This document shows positions 43,832 through 51,571 of a stretch of 64,000 nucleotides of DNA, one piece after another. Origin of the DNA: Aestuariivirga litoralis (GTDB taxonomy: Bacteria > Pseudomonadota > Alphaproteobacteria > Rhizobiales > Aestuariivirgaceae); contig NZ_QKVK01000004.1 in assembly GCF_003234965.1 (NCBI RefSeq), positions 1-64,000 of the forward strand, read 5' to 3'. The translations under genes and the position numbers were made by a program. Below the pieces are notes generated by a model that saw only the letters and a program-made list of their open reading frames with translations, had not been told where the DNA came from and did not search any database. Each line of letters opens with the position of its first letter. Position 1 is the first letter of the stretch.

Positions 43832-44692
43832 TCAGTTCCCCAGCAGGATGTCGCGGGCTTCGCCGGCCTCGATGTTGAAGGTCGCGGTCAGCAGTTCCGC
43901 ACCCACCCGGGCGCGTGCGGTGTAGGTGCCGGGCAGCAGCGTGACATTGGCGTTGATGCCGCCACGCGTGGCGATGGGGCTGCCGGACTGGTCCTCGATC
44001 TCCCAGCGCACCGCGGCATTGGGGGCGCCGACGAAGGCGAGGCGCGCCAGGCCCGCCCTGTGCGCGATCTTCAGTGTCGCCACGCGGCCCGCCGTCACAT
44101 GCACGTCGGCCACCGCCTTGACGTTGCCGGTCGACACCTGGCTTTCCACGCGATAGGTGCCGCGCGGCAGGCGGATGATCTCGCCCGGCGTCACCGACAC
44201 GGCCATAAGTCTTCTCCCGTCCATCGAGAACACCCTTACGCGTGAGGCGACCGGCGGCACGTCGATCTTGCCCAGCATCGGCTCCACCTTCAGGCCGCCG
44301 GCATCGAGCACGAGATCGACCTTGAGGCGGGTGCCGGCCGGAATGCTCACCGTCTTCTCGATCAGCGTCGCGCCATAGGCGGCATCGACCACGTAGTCGC
44401 CCGGCGCCAGCGACACGTCGGCCGTGCCATCGGTGCCGGAAAACACCGTATCGCCATCAGGGCCGCGGATGGTCCAGGACATGCTCTGCTGCAGGGGCCC
44501 GCCATCCGGGGTGAGGCGGGCGGAAAGCTCAAGGCCCTCGCGGCCCGGTGGCACCAGCGCGATCGCCAGGCCATGTGCGGCCTCGGCCAGTGCGGGCAGG
44601 GCGGGGCAAAGGAAAAACGCCACCGCGACAACGGCGCGAAGGCCTTGTCCGCGGTGGCGCTGATGCCGTGCACGGGGTCTGCAATCGTGCAA
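43832..44692 (-). CDS. exported protein with three beta-sandwich-like repeats
   Basis: This protein of about 286 residues has a basic N-terminus and a signal peptide (AVVAVAFFLCPALPALAEA). The mature part repeats a LxPGxY unit: LAPGDYVVDAAYGATLIEKT, LPRGTYRVESQVSTGNVKAV and LLPGTYTARARVGAELLTAT. This is the pattern of small carboxypeptidase-regulatory/PEGA-like beta domains. I start at TTG 44692, behind GAGAGGA; TTG 44713 is the longer alternative. No enzymatic motif is visible. It converges with pirin. Confidence 0.65.
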   Translation of the reverse strand: MHDCRPRARHQRHRGQGLRAVVAVAFFLCPALPALAEAAHGLAIALVPPGREGLELSARLTPDGGPLQQSMSWTIRGPDGDTVFSGTDGTADVSLAPGDYVVDAAYGATLIEKTVSIPAGTRLKVDLVLDAGGLKVEPMLGKIDVPPVASRVRVFSMDGRRLMAVSVTPGEIIRLPRGTYRVESQVSTGNVKAVADVHVTAGRVATLKIAHRAGLARLAFVGAPNAAVRWEIEDQSGSPIATRGGINANVTLLPGTYTARARVGAELLTATFNIEAGEARDILLGN

Positions 44693-44759
44693 GGGCGAAG
44701 TTCCTCTCTCCAAGCCGCATCAGCTAATCATGCAGCCTGCCGGTCCGGCAATTTGCATC

Positions 44760-44774
44760 TTAATGAATGGTTAA
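44760..44774 (+). promoter_or_regulatory. CtrA-type motif TTAA-N7-TTAA
   Basis: TTAA (44760-44763), seven bases TGAATGG, TTAA (44771-44774). This is the full spacing of the alphaproteobacterial CtrA box, 47 bases before the nitroreductase gene and in the divergent gap with the exported beta-repeat protein. TTAA is rare in this GC-rich window. Confidence 0.45.
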
Positions 44775-44820
44775 TGGCGGCCCCGGCATTGCCTTTTCCG
44801 GGCACTCCCGCCAGACTGCA

Positions 44821-45417
44821 ATGATCATGCAGCAATTCAACGACAGCAGTTCCGTTCTCGCGCTTCTCGCCACCCGCAAGTCCGCATCCGCCAAGGCCAT
44901 GGCCGGGCCCGGCCCCACGGCGGAGCAGCTTGCCGAAATCCTCCGCATCGGCGTGCGCGTGCCCGATCACGGCAAGCTGGCGCCATGGCGCTTCATCCTG
45001 TGGGAGGGCGACGCCCGCGCCGCCTTCGGCGATGTCATGAAGGCGCGCTGGAAGGTCCTCCATCCCGAGCATGGCGAGCAGACGCTGGGCTTCGTGCACG
45101 GCCTGTTCCTGCGGGCGCCCACCGTGCTTGGCGTCGTCTCCGCCGCCCAGGAGCATCCCAAGATCCCGGTGTGGGAGCAGCAGCTCTCCGCCGCCGCGGT
45201 GTGCATGAACATCCTCTATGCGGCAACGGCCATGGGCATCGGCTGCCAGTGGAACACCGACTGGGTGGTCTATGATGCCGAGATCGCCGCCGCCATGGGA
45301 CTGAAGCCCGGCGAGAAACTCGCCGGCCTCATCTATTTCGGCACGCCGACAGCGCCCCTGGAGGAGCGCCCGCGCCCCGATCCGGCGGCACTCCTCACCC
45401 GCTGGCAGGCATCATGA
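44821..45417 (+). CDS. nitroreductase-family protein (YdjA-like)
   Basis: This 198-residue FMN-dependent nitroreductase-fold protein has the RKSASAKAMAGPGPTAEQLA start (R/S FMN contacts), RVPDHGKLAPWRFILWEG and a C-terminal GLIYFGTP. It is the compact YdjA-type branch. Members reduce nitro compounds, quinones or flavin-linked substrates. Two ATGs (44821, 44827) are close together; I take the first. Its stop overlaps the HAD gene start (ATGA), and a CtrA-type motif lies upstream. Confidence 0.87.
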   Translation: MIMQQFNDSSSVLALLATRKSASAKAMAGPGPTAEQLAEILRIGVRVPDHGKLAPWRFILWEGDARAAFGDVMKARWKVLHPEHGEQTLGFVHGLFLRAPTVLGVVSAAQEHPKIPVWEQQLSAAAVCMNILYAATAMGIGCQWNTDWVVYDAEIAAAMGLKPGEKLAGLIYFGTPTAPLEERPRPDPAALLTRWQAS

Positions 45418-46118
45418 AGATCCAGGGCGTCCTCTTCGACAAGGACGGCACGCTGATCGAGGTCAATGCCACCTGGGTGCCGATCTACCGCCAGATCCTG
45501 CAGGAGCTGTTCTCGACCGACCTCGCCGGCGCCGAGGCGTTGATGCAGAAGGCGGGCTATGATCCCGCCAGTGGCAAGTTCAAGGCCGGTTCGCTGCTCG
45601 CCGGCGGCACCACCCGCCAGATCGCCGCCACCTGGTGGCCCGAGCTTTCCGGCGATGCGCTGGCCGAAAAGATCCACCTTCTCGATCATGGCTACACCCA
45701 TCTGGTGCGCGACAAGCTCACGCCGCTCATGCCGCTGGAGCCTTTGCTCACCGAGCTCCGCAACATGGGCCTCAAGCTCGGCGTCGCCACCAATGACAGC
45801 CACGTCTCGGCCCGCGCCCACATGGCCCATGTCGGCGTCATCGAGCATTTCGACGACATCATCGCGGCCGATACCGTGCCGGTGGCCAAGCCCTCGGGCA
45901 ACATGATCCGCCGCTTCGCCGAGATCACCGGCCTGCCGGCCGCATCGATCGCCATGGTGGGCGACAACCACCACGACATGGAGGAGGCGCGCAACGGCGG
46001 CGCGGGGCTCGCCATTGCCGTGCTCTCGGGCAATGCCGGACGGGACGACATCGCGCACCTTGCGGACTACACCATCGACAGCGTGGCGGATCTTCCAGCA
46101 CTCCTGCGGAGCCTCTGA
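45414..46118 (+). CDS. HAD-family phosphatase (phosphoglycolate phosphatase-like)
   Basis: This 234-residue HAD hydrolase has motif I GVLFDKDGTLIEVN (nucleophile D9), motif II GVATNDS, motif III lysine in VPVAKPSG and motif IV MVGDNHHDMEEARNGG. An alpha-helical cap sits between motifs I and II (about 20-85). Members dephosphorylate small metabolites such as phosphoglycolate. The substrate is unknown. It is coupled on both sides: ATGA with the nitroreductase gene and TGATG with the flavin reductase gene. Confidence 0.88.
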   Translation: MKIQGVLFDKDGTLIEVNATWVPIYRQILQELFSTDLAGAEALMQKAGYDPASGKFKAGSLLAGGTTRQIAATWWPELSGDALAEKIHLLDHGYTHLVRDKLTPLMPLEPLLTELRNMGLKLGVATNDSHVSARAHMAHVGVIEHFDDIIAADTVPVAKPSGNMIRRFAEITGLPAASIAMVGDNHHDMEEARNGGAGLAIAVLSGNAGRDDIAHLADYTIDSVADLPALLRSL

Positions 46119-46708
46119 TGTTCTATGACGCGGTGAAGAACGATCATGGCTTCCAGTACGACCCGTTCAAGGCCATCGTCGCGCCGCGCCCCATCGGCTG
46201 GGTGTCCACGCTTTCGCCGGAGGGCCGCGCCAACCTGGCACCCTACAGCTATTTCAACGCCTTCTCGCAGTCGCCGCACTACGTGGCCTTCGGCTCGGGC
46301 CCGGTGAAGGATTCGATGCGCAACATCGAGGCGACGGGCGAGTTCGTGTTCAGCCTCGCCACCTTCGCGCTGCGCGAGCAGATGAACGCCACCTCGGCCC
46401 ATGTGTCGGTGGACGAGTTCGAGCTGGCCGGCCTCACCAAGGCGCCATGCCAGATCGTCCGGCCGCCGCGCGTCGCCGAAAGCCCGGCGGCGCTCGAATG
46501 CTGCCTGCACCGCATCGTCTCGCTGCCGGACGATGACGGCAATGCCGAGAATTTCCTCATCATCGGCCGCGTCCTCGGCATCCACATCGACGACCGCTTC
46601 ATCCATGATGGCCGGGTGGACACCGCGGCGATGCAGCCCATCGCCCGGCTCGGCTACAGCGAATACGCCACCGTCACCGAGGCATGGCGCATGCGCCGGC
46701 CGGACTAG
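46118..46708 (+). CDS. flavin reductase-like (FMN-binding split barrel) protein
   Basis: This 196-residue protein has the flavin-reductase-like split-barrel pattern: FKAIVAPRPIGWVSTLSPEG, then NLAPYSYFNAFSQSPHYVAF, and EFVFSLATFALREQMNATSA. Members bind FMN and may reduce it for a partner enzyme. It ends a three-gene coupled unit with a nitroreductase and a HAD phosphatase. The region right after it holds the DnaA-box/CtrA cluster. Confidence 0.86.
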   Translation: MFYDAVKNDHGFQYDPFKAIVAPRPIGWVSTLSPEGRANLAPYSYFNAFSQSPHYVAFGSGPVKDSMRNIEATGEFVFSLATFALREQMNATSAHVSVDEFELAGLTKAPCQIVRPPRVAESPAALECCLHRIVSLPDDDGNAENFLIIGRVLGIHIDDRFIHDGRVDTAAMQPIARLGYSEYATVTEAWRMRRPD

Positions 46709-46770
46709 CGCGGCCGCGACTCAGTTCGGCAGCCCTTTCGCGCTCCAGCCCCCCGCCGCAATTCCGCCAT

Positions 46771-46846
46771 TGTGGACAAACCTGTGCACAAGTTGCTTTT
46801 TCACGGTTGTTCAAGTGTTTACAGCCTGTGGATAAGCTGTGGACAA
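46771..46846 (+). promoter_or_regulatory. cluster of four DnaA-box-like sequences
   Basis: On the plus strand: TGTGGACAA (46771-46779), TGTGCACAA (46783-46791), TGTGGATAA (46827-46835, the reverse complement of the consensus TTATCCACA) and TGTGGACAA (46838-46846). All four point the same way, within 76 bases. One is a perfect box and the others differ by one or two bases. The cluster lies between the flavin reductase gene and the receiver-like gene. Confidence 0.6.
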
Positions 46847-46851
46847 GCCTG

Positions 46852-46867
46852 TTAACCGCTCATTAAC
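46852..46867 (+). promoter_or_regulatory. CtrA-type motif TTAA-N7-TTAAC
   Basis: TTAA (46852-46855), CCGCTCA, TTAAC (46863-46867) matches the full CtrA consensus including the final C. It is 5 bases from the last DnaA-like box and about 79 bases before the start codon of the receiver-like gene, a plausible promoter position. CtrA use is inferred. Confidence 0.55.
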
Positions 46868-46945
46868 CAGCCCGGCGCAGGTTTTCCCTTCACGGGTGAC
46901 GGGCGGTTGAGCCCCGCCCGAGGGGAGTCGGAGAGGTTTGTGGAC

Positions 46946-47311
46946 ATGACCAAGTGTCTGCTCATTGATGACGAGGGCAGGGGCCGGTATCTCGGAGAGA
47001 TGCTGTCGGGCCTTGGCCTCGACACGTCGCTCACCAGCGGCGCCGACGAGGCCATGCGCTTCTGCAACGACAATTCGCCCGACGTGGTCATGCTCTCGGC
47101 GCGTGCCAATGGCGGCGCACCGAAGGACTTCGTCAAGCGCCTGCGCATGGCAACGCGCGGCAAGCCGCCGGTCGTCTTCCTCTTTGCCGAGACGCCCGAT
47201 ACCGAGATGTTCGGCCAGTCCATCCTCGAGGGTGCGGCCGACGTGCTGATGATGCCGCTGGACCGCGACCTCCTGCACTTCAAGCTCCGCCAGGCCGGCA
47301 TCGCCGTCTGA
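46946..47311 (+). CDS. receiver-like protein lacking the phosphorylated aspartate
   Basis: This 121-residue stand-alone receiver (CheY) fold starts KCLLIDDEGRGRYLGEMLSG, keeping the acidic pair at residues 8-9. At the phospho-acceptor position the family has D in a DLVLLD-type strand, but here it reads SPDVVMLSARANGG, with serine. The conserved T/S (LFAETPD) and K (VLMMPLD) are also changed. It therefore cannot be phosphorylated in the usual way and is a pseudo-receiver. I start at ATG 46946, behind GAGAGG. The promoter has DnaA-like boxes and a CtrA motif, suggesting cell-cycle expression. Confidence 0.75.
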   Translation: MTKCLLIDDEGRGRYLGEMLSGLGLDTSLTSGADEAMRFCNDNSPDVVMLSARANGGAPKDFVKRLRMATRGKPPVVFLFAETPDTEMFGQSILEGAADVLMMPLDRDLLHFKLRQAGIAV

Positions 47312-47343
47312 TTTCCGTCGCAATGGCCTGAGAGAGGGGAGAC

Positions 47344-48561
47344 ATGAACAACGCCTCCCTCTGGGTTCTCCTCGCCAGCGTCGCCATGCTGTGCCTCGGG
47401 CATGGGCTCAACGGGTCGCTGGTGTCGCTCTCGGCCGACCAGGCCGCCTTCTCCACCTCCACCACCGGCATCGTCATGGCGGGCTATTCGGCGGGCATGC
47501 TGCTCTCCACCTTCGCCGCGCCGCGCCTCGTCAAGAGTGTCGGCCATGTGCGCACCTTCGCGGGACTGGCCTCCATCGTCTCCACCGTGGTGCTGCTGTT
47601 CCCGCTGTTCGTCAACCCGGTCTTCTGGTTCGTGCTGCGCGTGCTCACCGGGCTCTGCGTCTCGGGCATGTACATCGTCTGCGAAAGCTGGCTCAACGCC
47701 GCGTCCTCCAACCGCAACCGCGGCCAGACCCTGTCCTTCTACATGATCGTCACCTATGGCGCGCTGGGTGCGGGGCAGCTCCTGCTCAACATCACCGATC
47801 CCTCGGGCTACGTGCGCTTCATCGTCGTCTCGTGCCTGCTCTCCCTGTCGCTGGTGCCGCTCATCCTCGTGCCCTCGGAACAGCCGAGCGTCGAGGGTGC
47901 GAAAAGCGTGAAGATCGCCGACATCTGGCAGGCCTCGCCGCTGGCCGTGGTCGGCGTCATCGCCTGCGGCCTGGGGCAGAGCGCCTTCTTCGCGCTCGGC
48001 GTCATCTTCGGGCTCGCCATGGGCCTGCCGCTGGTCTGGGTGTCGATCATGATGGCGCTGCCCCCCGTCGGCGTCATCCTCTCGCAGTATCCGATCGGCT
48101 GGGTGTCGGACCGCATCGACCGGCGCACCATCATCATGCTGCTCAGCCTCGCCGCGGCCATCGTGCCGGCCATCATCCTGGCAGGCGGATACTATGTCAG
48201 CTGGTTCATGCTCATCGCGCTGATGACGCTGTTCGGCATCGTCTCGCTGCCGGTCTATTCGCTGGTCATCGCGCACGCCAATGACCACCTCCGCAAGGAG
48301 CAGGTGCTGGGCGCTTCGGCCAAGCTGGTGCTGCTCTATGGCGCGGGTTCGATCCTGGGCCCCATCCTCGCCGGTTCGCTGATGAGCGAGATCGGCCGGG
48401 CCGGCTTCCTCATCTTCATGATCGTGGTCAATGGTGCGCTCGCGGGCTTCGCCTTCTGGCGCAACTGGCGCCATCCGGACCACATCAAGGCCCATGGCCG
48501 CGACGTGATGTCGGTGAGCCCGGTGTCCACCCCCGCCAACGCCCCGCTGCTGCAGGACTGA
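47344..48561 (+). CDS. major facilitator superfamily transporter
   Basis: This 405-residue protein has about 12 membrane segments. The MFS loop motif after TM2 is GYSAGMLLSTFAAPRLVKSV, and RVLTGLCVSGMYIVCESWLN is the TM4-TM5 region of the YcaD-like drug/metabolite branch. IGWVSDRIDRRTIIMLLSLA is the mid-protein repeat of the motif. The substrate is unknown. It follows the pseudo-receiver gene by 32 bases and might be cotranscribed with it. Confidence 0.87.
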   Translation: MNNASLWVLLASVAMLCLGHGLNGSLVSLSADQAAFSTSTTGIVMAGYSAGMLLSTFAAPRLVKSVGHVRTFAGLASIVSTVVLLFPLFVNPVFWFVLRVLTGLCVSGMYIVCESWLNAASSNRNRGQTLSFYMIVTYGALGAGQLLLNITDPSGYVRFIVVSCLLSLSLVPLILVPSEQPSVEGAKSVKIADIWQASPLAVVGVIACGLGQSAFFALGVIFGLAMGLPLVWVSIMMALPPVGVILSQYPIGWVSDRIDRRTIIMLLSLAAAIVPAIILAGGYYVSWFMLIALMTLFGIVSLPVYSLVIAHANDHLRKEQVLGASAKLVLLYGAGSILGPILAGSLMSEIGRAGFLIFMIVVNGALAGFAFWRNWRHPDHIKAHGRDVMSVSPVSTPANAPLLQD

Positions 48562-48564
48562 CCG

Positions 48565-48608
48565 GGAGCGGGGAGGGGCCTGTCACGGGTCATCCTCCCA
48601 CACGCTCC
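48565..48608 (+). terminator. possible terminator after the MFS gene
   Basis: GGAGCG (48565-48570) pairs with CGCTCC (48603-48608), and GGGAGG (48571-48576) with CCTCCC (48594-48599) just inside. The stem is interrupted and there is no T-run, so support is weak. Confidence 0.3.
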
Positions 48609-48671
48609 GATCGGTATGGTGAACCAAAAATTAAGCCTCCGCCGCCATCATCATCGCCGGAGACTCACAGC

Positions 48672-49844
48672 ATGCAGCACGCCACCAAGCAGGAACCCAC
48701 CTTCGGCCTCGACATCCAGGTCTTCATGGATGTCATCGCCTGTGGCGATGCCGCGCGGCGCACCACGCTGGCGCTGCAGATCGCCCGGTTCCTCGGTGAT
48801 GCCGCCACCTCGCCGGGCGAGCGCGAGCAGGTGCTGCCGGTGGCCCGCCGCCTCGTGGCGGACGCCGATGCCGGGGTCCGCCGCAGCTTTATCGACGCGC
48901 TGACGGTGCTTCGGGTGCTCGATGCCGACCTGCTCTTCACCATTGCCTCCGACGAGGAGGAGATCGCCCTGCCATTCCTCGCGGCCACGCCGGCGCTCGA
49001 CGGGCTGCGCATGCTGGCGGTGTTGCGTGCCGGCGGTGAAACCCGCCAGGCCGTCATCGCCATGCGCCCCGGCCTTCCGGCCGAAGCGGTGGACTTCATC
49101 ACCCGCGAGGCCTCGCTCGCCGTCAACGCGCTGCTGCTCGAGAACGCGGATGTCACGCTGGGCGCTGCCCATTTCCGCACCCTCTACCAGCGCTTCGGTG
49201 GCGAGAAGGCCATGCTGGACCTGCTGCTGGCCCGCCCGGACCTGCCGCCCGTGATCCGCATCGTGCAGGCCCGCCGCGCCGCCGCCAGCATCCACGCGCT
49301 GCTCACCGAGCGCCACTGGCTGCCCTCCGCGCTATCCGCCGAACTCGTGGCCGACGCAGAGGAGAACGCCACGCTCGACGTGCTGCGCCAGGCCGGCCCC
49401 CATGACCTGCCGCCGGCCATCGCCTTCCTCATCGACAACCAGTTGCTCACGCCCTCGCTCATCGTGCATGCCGCCTGCCAGGGCGCCATGCCGGTGGTCA
49501 TCGAGTGCCTCGCCCAGCTCTCCGGACTGCCGCCGCGCAAGGTGGAGGAACAGGTCTACCAGCGCGGCCGGCTGCGCGCACTGCATGCCCGCTGCGGGTT
49601 GCCGGACAGCTGCTACTGGACGCTGCAGGCCGCCTGCGACGTGGCCGCCGACGAGCGCGAGGACGGCCTCAACCATTCGGCCGACGAGTTCGGCGCCCAT
49701 ATCATCGAGACGCTGCTCACCCGCTATGCCGCCATGCCGCCCGCCGAGCAGCCACGCAACCTCGCCTTCCTCGGCCGCTATGCGGCAGAACGCACGCGCC
49801 ACCTCGCCACCCGGCTGAAGGCCGACCTGCAGCAGGCGGCCTGA
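48672..49844 (+). CDS. DUF2336 family protein
   Basis: This 390-residue, mostly helical soluble protein matches the DUF2336 family of alphaproteobacteria: GVRRSFIDALTVLRVLDADL, AVDFITREASLAVNALLLEN, and DLPPAIAFLIDNQLLTPSLI with the following VECLAQLSGLPPRKVEEQVY. The repeated helical pairs look HEAT-like, hinting at a protein-binding scaffold. The function is not known. It has no signal peptide and no membrane segment. It sits alone between an MFS transporter and the convergent nadK. Confidence 0.75.
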   Translation: MQHATKQEPTFGLDIQVFMDVIACGDAARRTTLALQIARFLGDAATSPGEREQVLPVARRLVADADAGVRRSFIDALTVLRVLDADLLFTIASDEEEIALPFLAATPALDGLRMLAVLRAGGETRQAVIAMRPGLPAEAVDFITREASLAVNALLLENADVTLGAAHFRTLYQRFGGEKAMLDLLLARPDLPPVIRIVQARRAAASIHALLTERHWLPSALSAELVADAEENATLDVLRQAGPHDLPPAIAFLIDNQLLTPSLIVHAACQGAMPVVIECLAQLSGLPPRKVEEQVYQRGRLRALHARCGLPDSCYWTLQAACDVAADEREDGLNHSADEFGAHIIETLLTRYAAMPPAEQPRNLAFLGRYAAERTRHLATRLKADLQQAA

Positions 49845-49850
49845 GGGCGC

Positions 49851-50618
49851 CTAGAACCTGAACTGCTCGCGCAGCACGCGCTCGGCCAGGCTGTGGCCAG
49901 GGTCGAACAGGATGCGCGCGGCGCGGCTCGTGTCCTGCGCCACCTCCACCTGCCGCACGTGGCGCACTTCGACGTGGTCGGCCACCGCCGCCACCGGCCG
50001 CTTGTCGCCTTCCATGATGGAGATCGTCACCTTGGCCGCCGATGGCAGGATCGCTCCACGCCAGCCGCGCGGCCGGAAGGCGCTGATCGGGGTCAGCGCC
50101 AGGAGGTCCGAATTGATCGGCAGGATTGGTCCGTGGGCGGAGAGATTATAGGCCGTGCTGCCGGCTGGTGTCGCCACGAGGATGCCGTCGCAGGTCAGTT
50201 CCTCGAGCCGGGGCCTGTCGTCGATGGCGATCATCAGCTTCGCCGCCTGGTGGCGCTGGCGCAGCAGGGAGACCTCGTTGAAGGCGATCGCCCGGTGGGT
50301 CTTGCCGGTCTCGTCCACCGCCGTCATGGCGAGCGGGTGGATGGTGGTGAGCTCCGCCGCCGCCAGCCGCTCGGCCAGGCCGTCGGCCGCGTAGTCGTTC
50401 ATCAGGAAGCCCACCGTGCCGCGGTTCATGCCGTAGATCGGAATGCCGGTGGACACGAAGCGGTGCAGCGCCTGCAGCATCAGCCCGTCGCCGCCCAGCG
50501 CCACCACGCAGTCGGCCTGCGAGGGGTCGGCATTGCCGTGCCGCCGGGTCAGGGTCTGGATGGCCTCGCGGGCCTCGGGCGAGTCCGACGCGAGGAAGGC
50601 GATCGAGCGGAAGGTCAT
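49851..50618 (-). CDS. nadK: NAD kinase
   Basis: This 255-residue NAD kinase has the catalytic [15 protein letters not shown] near residue 37, [13 protein letters not shown], the NE motif in [10 protein letters not shown], and [20 protein letters not shown]. It phosphorylates NAD to NADP. The start [16 protein letters not shown] at 50618 is typical in length for rhizobial NadK; the open frame runs further upstream without support. It is divergent from the DUF1636-cobU pair, with 81 bases between the starts. Confidence 0.94.
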   Translation of the reverse strand: MTFRSIAFLASDSPEAREAIQTLTRRHGNADPSQADCVVALGGDGLMLQALHRFVSTGIPIYGMNRGTVGFLMNDYAADGLAERLAAAELTTIHPLAMTAVDETGKTHRAIAFNEVSLLRQRHQAAKLMIAIDDRPRLEELTCDGILVATPAGSTAYNLSAHGPILPINSDLLALTPISAFRPRGWRGAILPSAAKVTISIMEGDKRPVAAVADHVEVRHVRQVEVAQDTSRAARILFDPGHSLAERVLREQFRF

Positions 50619-50699
50619 GCCGTTTTCAACGCGTTGACAGGTCAGCAGATTGCCTACATTGAAGCCCCGTCCCTTGGCAACCCTGAGAAATCCCGCTCC

Positions 50700-51071
50700 A
50701 TGCGCGACATCGTGATGTGTTCGACCTGCAAGTTCTCGGCGACCGAGAAGCTGGCCCCCGACGGTCGCACCGGCGGCGAGACGCTGATCGGCCATGTCCG
50801 GGACGCGATCTCCGCCCGCGGCCTCGAGCTTCGCGTGGTCACCCAGGCCTGCCTGTGGAACTGCACCAAGCACTGCAGCGTCGTCCTGCGCGACCACGAC
50901 CGCTTCACCTATTTCACCGGCAACCACGAGCCGACGCGCGAGCAGGCCGAGGCCATCCTGGACTGGTTCGCGCTCCATGAGCAGTCGGAGACGGGCGAGG
51001 TGCCCTTCCGCCAGTGGCCGGACCGCATGCGCGGCCACTTCATCGCCCGCATCCCGAAGGCTCCCGCATGA
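50700..51071 (+). CDS. DUF1636 family cysteine-rich protein
   Basis: This 123-residue protein starts [14 protein letters not shown] and has the motif [14 protein letters not shown], giving C7, C10 and a C-x3-C-x3-C group (about 51-59). The layout is like a thioredoxin-fold 2Fe-2S ferredoxin (DUF1636). The family often lies near cobalamin genes, but its role is not known. Its stop overlaps cobU (ATGA), so here it is coupled to adenosylcobinamide kinase. TTGACA (50634-50639) upstream may be the -35 of its promoter. Confidence 0.78.
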   Translation: MRDIVMCSTCKFSATEKLAPDGRTGGETLIGHVRDAISARGLELRVVTQACLWNCTKHCSVVLRDHDRFTYFTGNHEPTREQAEAILDWFALHEQSETGEVPFRQWPDRMRGHFIARIPKAPA

Positions 51072-51571
51072 GCCGGCTGACCCTCGTCCTCGGCGGCGCC
51101 CGCTCCGGCAAGAGCCGCTTCGCCGAAAGCCTCGCCCGCCAGCACGGCGGCCCCCGCACCTACATCGCCACGGCGGAGCCCTTCGACGACGAGATGCGCC
51201 AGCGCATCGCCCGCCACCGCGACCAGCGGGCAGGGGACGGCTGGCAGACCCTCGAGGCCCCTCTGGACCCCGCCGCCGTCCTCCCCCGCGAGGGGCTGGT
51301 GCTACTCGACTGCGTCACCGTCTGGCTCGGGAACCTCATGCACCATGGCCGCGACCTCAAGGCGGAGGTGACGAAACTTTGTGCAGCGCTCGAGGCCTGC
51401 CCTGCGGAGGTCATCCTGGTCTCGAACGAGGTCGGCCTCTCGATCGTCCCGGAGAATGCCATGGCGCGGCGCTTCCGCGACGAGCAGGGCCTCGCCAACC
51501 AGGCGCTGGCGGCGATCGCTGACAATGTCTTTTTCATCGCCGCCGGGTTGCCCCTGAAGCTCAAGGGCTAG
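51068..51571 (+). CDS. cobU: adenosylcobinamide kinase/guanylyltransferase
   Basis: This 167-residue CobU (CobP) phosphorylates adenosylcobinamide and then transfers GMP to give AdoCbi-GDP, in the nucleotide-loop branch of cobalamin synthesis. The P-loop is [17 protein letters not shown] at residues 6-22, and the family also has [12 protein letters not shown] and [19 protein letters not shown]. Length is normal. It converges with cobD with overlapping stops (CTAG) and is coupled to the DUF1636 gene upstream. Confidence 0.94.
   Translation: MSRLTLVLGGARSGKSRFAESLARQHGGPRTYIATAEPFDDEMRQRIARHRDQRAGDGWQTLEAPLDPAAVLPREGLVLLDCVTVWLGNLMHHGRDLKAEVTKLCAALEACPAEVILVSNEVGLSIVPENAMARRFRDEQGLANQALAAIADNVFFIAAGLPLKLKG

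Noticed and set aside
46771-46867. Chromosomal replication origin
   Set aside because: Not accepted as a call: the DnaA boxes and CtrA motif fit, but the flanking genes are not the usual origin neighbours and no AT-rich unwinding region is evident. Kept as a finding to test by GC skew.
50619-50699. Cobalamin riboswitch before the DUF1636-cobU pair
   Set aside because: The gap has 81 bases and no B12-box-like sequence that I can see. The gaps before cobA/cbiD and aapJ were checked in the same way, without success.
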